Source of the DNA: Rhizobiaceae bacterium
Lineage (GTDB): Bacteria; Pseudomonadota; Alphaproteobacteria; Rhizobiales; Rhizobiaceae
Direction of reading: 5' to 3'
Length of the DNA stretch: 5,077 nucleotides
NCBI GenBank assembly: GCA_913776675.1
Contig: CAJYRE010000289.1
Span: forward strand, 1-5,077
The position numbers and the translations under genes were made by a program. Shown in pieces: positions 1 through 5,077 of the stretch (positions are counted from its first letter, which is position 1; every line of letters begins with the position of its first letter). The notes under the pieces are model-generated. The model was not told the DNA's origin and searched no databases. It saw nothing but the letters and a program-made list of their open reading frames with translations.

Positions 1-1
1 C

Positions 2-742
2 GTCCGTCCGGATGAGCAACAGGCAGGCCGTCTTGCCAATGAAGACGCGCAAAGCTTTGTGTTTGACGCGACCAATCTGTTCACACGCGACAAATTCTCC
101 GGCTATGACCGCGTAGAAGGCGGTACACGCGCAAACGTGGGTCTGCGCTATACCGGGTCTCTGGACAGTGGTTACACGGTGCGAGGTCTGTTTGGTCAGT
201 CCTACCAGTTGGCGGGCAAGAATTCGTTTGCCTCCACGGATCTGGTCTACGCTGGCAACGAATCCGGCCTGGAAAATACTGTGTCTGACTATGTGGGCAT
301 GGTGGGCGTCGATATGCCGTTTGGCGTCTCAACCGCTCTCAATGCGCGGTTTGATCGGACATCGTTCGAGCTGAAGCGCACCGATACATCGGTCGGCTAT
401 CAGAATGATGTTATCCAGACCAACTTCGTCTACAGCCAGATCGCGGCGCAACCAAACTATGGCTACAACGTTGACCGTGTCGGCATCCAGAACAACAGCT
501 CTGTGAAAATTGGTGATTTCTGGTCGGTTTTCGGTGCTGTGAACTGGAATATCAAGAAGGATAAGATCGATCGCTATGGCATCGGTGTGTCTTATGCGGA
601 TGATTGCACCATTTTCTCGATCGTCTACAAGCGTGATGAAACATCGACCTCTGCAAATGATTGGTCAATCGGTGCCCGTGTTACATTCCGCACCTTGGGC
701 GATGTCGGCGTAGGCAACCTTGATCCAACCACCACGGATTGA
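2..742 (+). CDS. lptD: LPS-assembly protein LptD, C-terminal part (5' end outside window)
   Basis: The reading frame is open from base 2 to a TGA at 740-742, giving 246 residues of the C-terminus of a protein that in this group is usually about three times longer. LptD is the outer-membrane beta-barrel that, with the lipoprotein LptE, places lipopolysaccharide in the outer leaflet. The fragment shows alternating polar/hydrophobic, aromatic-rich strands and stretches I recognise from rhizobial LptD: NEDAQS and DKFSGYDRVEGGTRAN near the start, WSVFGAVNWNI in the middle, and the ending WSIGARVTFRTLGD. One cysteine (TGC at 605-607, in YADDCTIF) falls in the region where E. coli LptD has its paired C-terminal disulfide cysteines; only one is present here. 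A GTG at 59 is internal to the frame, not a real start. The next gene codes for a SurA-like chaperone, which fits, because SurA assists LptD folding in enterobacteria. Family assignment is firm; details of the barrel are inferred. Confidence 0.93.
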   Translation, partial: VRPDEQQAGRLANEDAQSFVFDATNLFTRDKFSGYDRVEGGTRANVGLRYTGSLDSGYTVRGLFGQSYQLAGKNSFASTDLVYAGNESGLENTVSDYVGMVGVDMPFGVSTALNARFDRTSFELKRTDTSVGYQNDVIQTNFVYSQIAAQPNYGYNVDRVGIQNNSSVKIGDFWSVFGAVNWNIKKDKIDRYGIGVSYADDCTIFSIVYKRDETSTSANDWSIGARVTFRTLGDVGVGNLDPTTTD

Positions 743-758
743 TCTATAAACATCCAAA

Positions 759-790
759 GGTCGCCCCATTTCTATCGGGGCGACCATTTT
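759..790 (+). terminator. Intrinsic terminator after lptD
   Basis: A perfect 9-bp GC-rich inverted repeat (GGTCGCCCC at 759-767, GGGGCGACC at 777-785) encloses a 9-base loop and is followed by ATTTT (786-790). It starts 16 bases after the lptD stop codon. The T run is short (four), but further A/T pairs can form across the foot of the stem (756-757 with 787-788). Form and position are those of a Rho-independent terminator ending the lptD transcript, although some read-through into surA is possible. Confidence 0.78.
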
Positions 791-891
791 CCGTATGTGA
801 GCCATTGTTTTGCCGTACGGTTTGTGCAAACGACTGAGCTTAAGTACAGGCATAGGACGGACCACCTCGACAATCCCCTGCGAGGTGCGGG

Positions 892-898
892 AAAGGGA
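892..898 (+). promoter_or_regulatory. Ribosome binding site for the SurA-like gene
   Basis: The purine run AAAGGGA ends seven bases before the ATG at 906 and only one base before the ATG at 900, so it favours 906 as the start. A second possible Shine-Dalgarno, GAGGTG at 882-887, lies 12 bases before the ATG at 900, which is rather far but not impossible. The choice changes the protein by only two residues. Confidence 0.55.
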
Positions 899-905
899 CA
901 TGTTG

Positions 906-1856
906 ATGACCTTCGGCAATACATTCATGCAGGCAGTTCTCGTCAGCACGGCAGCGCTGGTTGGCGTGTCAGGCTTTTCCCCCAATCTGGGCACTCCAGC
1001 CTATGCCGCGTCCACGGGCGTTGCCATTGTGGTCAACAAGGTTGCCATCACCAGCGCCGATCTGGCGCGACGTGTGGCCTTTCTCAAGCTGCGCCACGAA
1101 ACTGGCGATTTGAACAAAAAAGCCAAAGAAGAACTTGTGGACGAACAACTGAAACGACAGGAAATCGCCCGGGTTGGCATGTCTGTCAGCACCGAAGATG
1201 TGGATGCAGCGTTTGCACGCTTTGCCGCGTCCAACAAACTGACGACCGCGCAGATGAGCCAGATTCTGGACAAAGCAGGCGTGGGAACGGAGCATTTCAA
1301 ATCTTATATCGCGGTACAGATGAGCTGGCCACGCCTGGTCAATGCCCGCTATTCCTCCAGAGACAAGATGAGCAATCAGGAAATGGTCACGCGCCTGCTG
1401 GAAAACAAGCAGAAGCCGCAGACCACAGAATATACCCTGAAGCAGATTATTTTCGTGGTTCCTGCTGCGAAACAAAAGGCCATTCTGGGCAAGCGCAAGG
1501 CCGAGGCCGAAGCATCCAGAGCCAAATTCCCCGGCTGTGATCAGGCCATGGATTTTGCGCGCAACTATCTGGATGTTTCCGTGCGCGATCTTGGTCATGT
1601 GCTTCAGCCCGAGCTGCCCAGCGCCTGGAAGCCTTTGATCGAGAATGCAAAAGGACCAACAACCGGCACGCTTGTGACGGAACGTGGCGTTGAATATATT
1701 GCAATTTGCAATCAGAAGCAGGTTTCCGACGATTTGGCCGCCGAAGCAGTCTTCCGCGCTGAAGACCTTGGAAAGCAGGACAAGAGCAAGGAAGACCCGA
1801 ACGCGGCAAAATATATTGCCGAGTTGCGTTCCAAGGCTCAAATTCTTTATCCGTGA
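906..1856 (+). CDS. surA: SurA-like periplasmic chaperone with a degenerate parvulin domain
   Basis: A protein of 316 residues. Residues 10-24 form a hydrophobic core followed by a likely signal-peptidase site after TPAYA (34), so the mature protein should be periplasmic. Residues about 38-165 resemble the SurA N-terminal chaperone region (an opening like [17 protein letters not shown], then helices including [13 protein letters not shown]). Residues about 173-275 look like one parvulin-type domain, and a C-terminal helix follows (278-312). SurA of E. coli has two parvulin domains and about 430 residues; this shorter one-domain form is, as I recall, usual in Rhizobiales. The parvulin motif HIL reads QIIF here (180-183) and the closing GFHI-type motif reads GVEYIAIC (261-268), so isomerase activity is doubtful. 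The mature protein has only two cysteines, C211 and C268, a possible disulfide. ATG 906 was chosen on ribosome-site spacing; ATG 900 is the alternative. The open frame reaches up to 810 but has no signal-like sequence there. The gene sits between lptD and pdxA and is coupled to pdxA. Confidence 0.85.
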   Translation: MTFGNTFMQAVLVSTAALVGVSGFSPNLGTPAYAASTGVAIVVNKVAITSADLARRVAFLKLRHETGDLNKKAKEELVDEQLKRQEIARVGMSVSTEDVDAAFARFAASNKLTTAQMSQILDKAGVGTEHFKSYIAVQMSWPRLVNARYSSRDKMSNQEMVTRLLENKQKPQTTEYTLKQIIFVVPAAKQKAILGKRKAEAEASRAKFPGCDQAMDFARNYLDVSVRDLGHVLQPELPSAWKPLIENAKGPTTGTLVTERGVEYIAICNQKQVSDDLAAEAVFRAEDLGKQDKSKEDPNAAKYIAELRSKAQILYP

Positions 1857-1867
1857 GTGTCACAACC

Positions 1868-2899
1868 ATGCCAGCTCATTCCGCATTGAAGCCCATTGCA
1901 CTCACACAAGGCGATCCGGCCGGTATTGGACCAGATATTAGTCTTGTGGCATGGACGAAACGCGAAGAGCTTGGGCTGTCGCCTTTTTTGTTCATCGGTG
2001 ATCCTGCGGTTTTGAAACTGCGCGCCCGCGATCTCGGCCTCACGGTTGCCTTCAAGGAAAGCACGCCGGAAGTGGCGGTGGATGATTTCGTTACGCATTT
2101 TCCCGTCCTGCCCATTTCAGCGGGCATTGATGTTGTTGCGGGTACGCCGCACAAGGCAACGGCTGCGGGCACAATTCAGGCCATTGAGACGGCCGTTCGC
2201 TTGTGTTTTGAAGGCAAAGTTCGGGCTTTGGTGACAAATCCCATTGCCAAGTCAGTTCTCTATGAAGCCGGATTTGGCTTTCCGGGACATACGGAATTTC
2301 TGGCGGCCCTTTCTGAAAAGGCAACCGGCCAAGCTGTGATGCCTGTCATGATGCTGGCAGGTGAAAAGCTGCGTGCTGTCCCCGTGACCATTCATATCCC
2401 CCTCTCCGCGGTGCCAAAAACCTTGACGGAAGAGCTGATTATCAAAACATGCCGTATTATCCATTCGGATATGCGCGATAAGTTCGGCCTTGAATCCCCG
2501 CGCTTGGCTGTTGCGGGGCTGAATCCGCATGCGGGCGAAGGAGGGGCACTCGGCCATGAGGATGATGATGTGATTGCGCCTGCGCTTGCTGCCTTGCGGG
2601 CTGAGGGTATTGACGCTTTTGGGCCACTGCCAGCCGACACCATGTTCCATGACGATGCGCGTCGCCGTTATGATGTCGCTGTCTGCATGTATCATGATCA
2701 GGCGCTGATTCCGGTCAAGGCGCTGGCTTTTGATGAATCGGTCAATGTGACTCTTGGCCTGCCCTTTATCCGCACCTCACCCGACCATGGCACAGCGTTT
2801 GGCATTGCCGGCCAGGGTATCGCCCGTGAAAACAGCTTGATTGCTGCCCTGAAGCTCGCAGACCAGCTCAGCAGCGCATGCGGACAGGGTGACGCCTGA
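1868..2899 (+). CDS. pdxA: 4-hydroxythreonine-4-phosphate dehydrogenase
   Basis: PdxA oxidises 4-phosphohydroxy-L-threonine with NAD(P)+ in the DXP-dependent route to pyridoxal 5'-phosphate; it is a cytoplasmic, metal-dependent dimer. From the ATG at 1868 the product has 343 residues, a normal length. It opens with the family signature [12 protein letters not shown] (11-22) and has FPGHTEF (138-144). The three metal-ligand histidines are at 176 (TIHIPL), 221 (LNPHAGE) and 276 (MYHDQ), with the same 45- and 55-residue spacings as H166, H211 and H266 of the E. coli enzyme. K284, N293 and R302 match the E. coli phosphate-binding K274, N283 and R292 with the same offset of ten. G312, in TAFGIAG, replaces the acidic residue usually found there. 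The alternative start is GTG 1853, which overlaps the surA stop by four bases and adds five residues; neither start has a strong ribosome site, so translation is probably coupled to surA. The stop TGA shares one base with the rsmA ATG. Confidence 0.96.
   Translation: MPAHSALKPIALTQGDPAGIGPDISLVAWTKREELGLSPFLFIGDPAVLKLRARDLGLTVAFKESTPEVAVDDFVTHFPVLPISAGIDVVAGTPHKATAAGTIQAIETAVRLCFEGKVRALVTNPIAKSVLYEAGFGFPGHTEFLAALSEKATGQAVMPVMMLAGEKLRAVPVTIHIPLSAVPKTLTEELIIKTCRIIHSDMRDKFGLESPRLAVAGLNPHAGEGGALGHEDDDVIAPALAALRAEGIDAFGPLPADTMFHDDARRRYDVAVCMYHDQALIPVKALAFDESVNVTLGLPFIRTSPDHGTAFGIAGQGIARENSLIAALKLADQLSSACGQGDA
2886..2889 (+). promoter_or_regulatory. Ribosome binding site for rsmA, inside the pdxA 3' end
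   Basis: AGGG at 2886-2889 lies nine bases before the ATG at 2899, a normal spacing. It supports that start although the ATG shares its A with the last base of the pdxA stop codon (TGATG), an arrangement typical of translational coupling. Confidence 0.5.
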
Positions 2900-3726
2900 T
2901 GGCTGCATTGGATGGGCTTCCGCCCCTACGGGATGTTATCCAGCGGCACGGGCTGGATGCAAAAAAGGCCTTGGGGCAAAATTTCCTTCTGGACCTGAAT
3001 ATTACCCAGAAAGTTGCGCGCACTGCTGGTGATCTGACAGATGCGACGGTGCTGGAGGTTGGCCCCGGCCCCGGAGGATTAACCCGCGCGCTGCTGGCTC
3101 TGGGGGCCAAAAAGGTGATTGCCGTTGAGCGTGATAGCCGTTGTCTGCCCGCTCTTGCAGAAATATCCGATTATTATCCCGGTCGGCTTGAGGTCATGGA
3201 AGGCGATGCGCTGAAAGTGGATTTCGAGACACTCGGCATCGAAGGCCCCATCAAGATCGTTGCAAACCTGCCCTATAATGTCGGCACACAATTGTTGATC
3301 AACTGGTTGACACCACGGCAATGGCCACCGTTTTGGCAATCGCTCACGCTGATGTTCCAAAAAGAAGTCGGCGAAAGGATTGTGGCGCAGGAAAATGATG
3401 ATCATTACGGTCGTCTGGGTGTGCTGTGTGGCTGGCTGACCCAGGCACACATGGCCTTTGATCTTTCTCCGCAGGCCTTTACACCGCCGCCCAAGGTCAC
3501 ATCCACCGTGGTTCACCTTACGCCACGGGCGGCACCCCTGCCCTGTGATTTGGCGAAGCTGGAAAAAGTAACGCAGACAGCCTTTGGTCAACGCCGCAAA
3601 ATGCTGCGTGCCAGCCTGAAACCGCTGGGGGGAGAAGCCCTGCTCAACAAGGCTGATATTGACCCATCCCGCCGTGCTGAAACCCTGTCTGTGGATGAAT
3701 TCTGCCGGATTGCCAACTTGCTTTAG
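2899..3726 (+). CDS. rsmA: 16S rRNA (adenine1518-N6/adenine1519-N6)-dimethyltransferase RsmA (KsgA)
   Basis: RsmA uses S-adenosylmethionine to dimethylate two adjacent adenines in helix 45 of 16S rRNA, a late small-subunit maturation step; loss of the enzyme gives kasugamycin resistance. The product is 275 residues, normal for the family. Visible motifs: [11 protein letters not shown] (22-32), SAM motif [11 protein letters not shown] (53-62), acidic motif II VERD (76-79), the GDAL motif (102-105), the catalytic NLPYN (123-127), FQKEVGERI (153-161), FTPPPKVTS (194-202), and the C-terminal RNA-binding segment [15 protein letters not shown] (229-243). All key residues are present, so it should be active. 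The ATG at 2899 overlaps the pdxA stop by one base and has an AGGG ribosome site. It is the last gene of the surA-pdxA-rsmA unit, and pdxA-rsmA adjacency is also familiar from gammaproteobacteria. Confidence 0.97.
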   Translation: MAALDGLPPLRDVIQRHGLDAKKALGQNFLLDLNITQKVARTAGDLTDATVLEVGPGPGGLTRALLALGAKKVIAVERDSRCLPALAEISDYYPGRLEVMEGDALKVDFETLGIEGPIKIVANLPYNVGTQLLINWLTPRQWPPFWQSLTLMFQKEVGERIVAQENDDHYGRLGVLCGWLTQAHMAFDLSPQAFTPPPKVTSTVVHLTPRAAPLPCDLAKLEKVTQTAFGQRRKMLRASLKPLGGEALLNKADIDPSRRAETLSVDEFCRIANLL

Positions 3727-3728
3727 GG

Positions 3729-3778
3729 CCTGTGAGGTATTGACGCCGGGATAGAATTATACCGACCACACAGGTTTT
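3729..3778 (+). terminator. Weak possible terminator after rsmA
   Basis: CCTGTG (3729-3734) can pair with CACAGG (3769-3774), and inside it GGTAT (3736-3740) can pair with ATACC (3759-3763). The outer right arm is followed by TTTT (3775-3778). It starts two bases after the rsmA stop codon, a sensible place for a terminator. The five-base asymmetric internal loop (3764-3768) and the 18-base hairpin loop make it weak, so this is only a candidate. Confidence 0.35.
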
Positions 3779-3782
3779 ATCT

Positions 3783-3841
3783 CTATAAATACCGCCGCTG
3801 GTCACAACACAGCCGCGCCGCAACCAACGGCGGATTTATAG
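3783..3841. repeat. Imperfect palindrome between convergent operons, possible two-way terminator
   Basis: Three nested paired blocks form one long stem: CTATAAAT (3783-3790) with ATTTATAG (3834-3841), CCGCCG (3792-3797) with CGGCGG (3828-3833), and TGGT (3799-3802) with ACCA (3823-3826). That is 18 Watson-Crick pairs with one bulged A (3791) and one C/A mismatch, closing a 20-base loop. A GC-rich core with A/T-rich arms that mirror each other is the usual design of a terminator read from both sides. It ends two bases from the gmk stop codon and would also catch rsmA transcripts. The T tracts are interrupted (ATTTATA on the plus strand, TATTTATAG on the minus), so it may act more as a 3'-end stabiliser than as a strong terminator. 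Confidence 0.5.
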
Positions 3842-3843
3842 GT

Positions 3844-4506
3844 CTACAGCTTTGGCACTTCCGTTACCAACTCCTGCACGAAGTCAAACATGCCATGGCG
3901 GCGATCACGCCGCAAACGCTCGGCCTTGACAATCGACTGCACGGCATCAAAAGCCGAATTCAAATCATCATTGACGATGACATAGTCATATTCGCGCCAA
4001 TGCTCGATCTCCGCCCTGGAGTTGTTCAATCTGGTCTGGATGACCTCTTCCGAATCCTCGGCGCGGCGATGCAGCCGTGATTGCAACTCGGTCATGGTTG
4101 GCGGCAGAATGAAAATCGACACGACATCGACCGACATTTTCTCTTGCAACTGTTGTGCGCCCTGCCAATCAATATCAAACAGCATATCGCGGCCTTCTGC
4201 CATGGCCAATTCAACCGGCTCGCGCGGTGTGCCATAGAAATTGCCATGCACTTCGGCCCATTCCAGCAGGGCATCAGAGGCCCGCAGGCGCTCAAACTCC
4301 CGTTGCGAGATGAAATGATAATGGACGCCTTCAATTTCGCTGGGACGGCGCGCACGGGTGGTAACACTGACGGACATACTGATCTGCTTGTCAATATCCA
4401 TCAAGGTACGCGCAATGGTGGATTTACCCGCGCCGGAAGGTGAGGATATGACCAGCATAAGGCCTCGTCTTGCAATGTGAACGCGCTTGGACGCCGTCAT
4501 CGTCAT
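3844..4506 (-). CDS. gmk: Guanylate kinase
   Basis: Gmk phosphorylates GMP (and dGMP) to GDP with ATP in the cytoplasm, an essential step of purine nucleotide synthesis. From the ATG at 4506-4504 the product has 220 residues, a usual length. Motifs in order: the P-loop [10 protein letters not shown] (21-30); the GMP-binding [19 protein letters not shown] (47-65), with its arginines and tyrosine; [13 protein letters not shown] (82-94); [10 protein letters not shown] (110-119); the lid RRAEDS (147-152); and YDYVIVNDD (173-181). All are intact. Two ATGs, at 4506 and 4500, are in frame; GGAG (4517-4514) lies seven bases before the first, so that one is preferred. A longer frame up to 4536 exists but would overlap yicC. 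The gene starts four bases after the yicC stop codon, the order I know from Rhizobiales (yicC then gmk), so the two are very probably cotranscribed. Confidence 0.97.
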   Translation of the reverse strand: MTMTASKRVHIARRGLMLVISSPSGAGKSTIARTLMDIDKQISMSVSVTTRARRPSEIEGVHYHFISQREFERLRASDALLEWAEVHGNFYGTPREPVELAMAEGRDMLFDIDWQGAQQLQEKMSVDVVSIFILPPTMTELQSRLHRRAEDSEEVIQTRLNNSRAEIEHWREYDYVIVNDDLNSAFDAVQSIVKAERLRRDRRHGMFDFVQELVTEVPKL

Positions 4507-4510
4507 GCCC

Positions 4511-5077
4511 CTACTCCAGATTTTGAACCTGCTCACGAAACTGGTCTATGACCACTTTCAATTCAATGCCAGCGGCGGTGATGGCCGCAGCATTGGATTT
4601 AGAGCAAATTGTATTCGATTCCCGATTGAATTCCTGCGCCAGAAAATCCAGCTTGCGCCCCACAGGCACACCCTCTGCAAGAAGCACCCGTGCAGCCTCA
4701 ACATGCGCTTTAAGGCGATCAATTTCTTCGCGCAAATCGGCCTTGGTTGCCAGCAAAGCTGCTTCTGCATACAGCCGATCTTTATCCAGCGTCGGTGCAG
4801 ATGCCATCAGCGCGGCCATTTGCGCCTCAAGTTTTCGGGCAATTTCTTCTGTGCTGCGCGATGGATCCGCCTCAATGGCCAAGGTCAACTGCTCGATTTT
4901 CCGCACATGGCTCAGCAGCACGGTCTTCAAGGCCTCGCCTTCACGCTCCCGCATCGATGCAAGCGCAGCAACAGCTTCATCCAGACCGGAGAGAATTGCT
5001 TTTTGCCGCGCCTCCAAAACCTCGGGATCGTCTTCCCGCTCCCGAAAATCAACAAGCCCCCGAATGGACAACAAGAC
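4511..5077 (-). CDS. yicC: YicC-family endoribonuclease, C-terminal part (5' end outside window)
   Basis: The frame is open from the right edge to a TAG at 4513-4511, giving 188 residues of the C-terminus; whole family members have about 290. The YicC family was long of unknown function; E. coli YicC is now described as an endoribonuclease linked to small-RNA decay. The fragment starts late in the N-terminal YicC_N region ([10 protein letters not shown]), goes through a long, charged, strongly helical middle part (about 25-135), and ends in the conserved C-terminal domain (DUF1732) at 4660-4514: [15 protein letters not shown], then NTICSKS, then [18 protein letters not shown]. In NTICSKS a cysteine sits where relatives I recall have glycine or alanine. 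The true start lies beyond 5077; the TTG at 5074-5072 is an internal leucine. It is the upstream partner of gmk. Confidence 0.93.
   Translation of the reverse strand, partial: VLLSIRGLVDFREREDDPEVLEARQKAILSGLDEAVAALASMREREGEALKTVLLSHVRKIEQLTLAIEADPSRSTEEIARKLEAQMAALMASAPTLDKDRLYAEAALLATKADLREEIDRLKAHVEAARVLLAEGVPVGRKLDFLAQEFNRESNTICSKSNAAAITAAGIELKVVIDQFREQVQNLE
4514..4517 (-). promoter_or_regulatory. Ribosome binding site for gmk, in the last codons of yicC
   Basis: On the minus strand GGAG (4517-4514) is followed after seven bases by the ATG at 4506. It lies within the final sense codons of yicC, directly before its TAG (4513-4511). Ribosomes ending yicC would therefore stop on top of the gmk start signal, which suggests translational coupling. 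Confidence 0.6.

Noticed and set aside
822..850. Possible promoter TTGTGC - 17 bases - TACAGG upstream of surA
   Set aside because: The spacing is right, but the -10 match is poor and such matches arise easily by chance; not strong enough to annotate.
810..905. In-frame extension of the SurA-like gene upstream to a TTG at 810
   Set aside because: The added 30-odd residues have no signal-peptide character, the TTG has no ribosome site, and ATG 906/900 have purine-rich sites and put the hydrophobic core near the N-terminus.
797..1540. 247-codon open frame on the plus strand over the surA region
   Set aside because: It overlaps the SurA-like gene in another frame, its product is rich in Gln, Arg, His and Cys with no family resemblance, and it is typical of a shadow frame.
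969..1841. 290-codon open frame on the minus strand opposite surA
   Set aside because: Antisense shadow of the surA codon pattern; no ribosome site, no recognisable domain, and composition unlike the neighbouring genes.
1853..1867. GTG at 1853 as the pdxA start (four-base overlap with the surA stop)
   Set aside because: Not excluded, but ATG 1868 has the better start codon, a weak GAG upstream and a usual N-terminal length before the GDPAGIGP motif; kept as the alternative.
3079..3591. 170-codon minus-strand open frame opposite rsmA
   Set aside because: It lies entirely inside a gene with every RsmA motif intact and its product has no recognisable motif; a shadow frame.
1..5077. Novel accessory system, mobile element, CRISPR array or RNA gene
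   Set aside because: Both strands are filled by intact, recognisable housekeeping genes; no direct-repeat array, transposase, integrase, tRNA-like fold or composition shift was seen. The only non-coding stretches are 743-905 and 3727-3843 (plus a few bases between yicC and gmk), both described above.

Overview
The window looks like a chromosomal housekeeping segment of an alphaproteobacterium, most likely of the order Hyphomicrobiales (Rhizobiales) and close to the Brucella/Ochrobactrum group. I base this on how the proteins read (LptD C-terminus, PdxA, RsmA, Gmk, YicC) and on the gene order lptD-surA-pdxA-rsmA facing gmk-yicC, which I recall as usual in that order. By eye the base composition is moderate, with no island that differs from the rest. 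The genus is not resolved. I see no mobile element, CRISPR array, tRNA, rRNA, phage gene or defence gene.

Layout. The 3' end of lptD (outer-membrane LPS translocon) runs rightwards from the left edge to 742 and is followed at once by a good intrinsic-terminator hairpin (759-790). A 163-base gap leads to a tight rightward operon: a SurA-like periplasmic chaperone (start about 906), pdxA (vitamin B6 synthesis; its start region touches or overlaps the surA stop) and rsmA/ksgA (16S rRNA dimethyltransferase; its ATG shares one base with the pdxA stop). A 117-base convergent gap (3727-3843) holds two inverted repeats, one of them a long imperfect palindrome placed like a two-way terminator. On the minus strand, gmk (guanylate kinase) lies four bases downstream of yicC (YicC-family endoribonuclease), whose 5' end is cut off by the right edge.

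How the genes fit together. LptD and the SurA-like protein both serve outer-membrane building: in enterobacteria SurA is a main chaperone for LptD, which gives a functional reason for their being neighbours. pdxA and rsmA are translationally linked to surA but have unrelated jobs (cofactor synthesis and ribosome maturation). gmk and yicC form a second two-gene unit joining nucleotide metabolism with RNA turnover.

I found no undescribed system. The points worth a second look are small: a SurA-like protein whose parvulin domain lacks the usual active-site residues and whose signal peptide has no basic residues, a terminator splitting lptD from surA, the palindrome between the convergent operons, and two unusual residues at otherwise conserved positions in PdxA and YicC.
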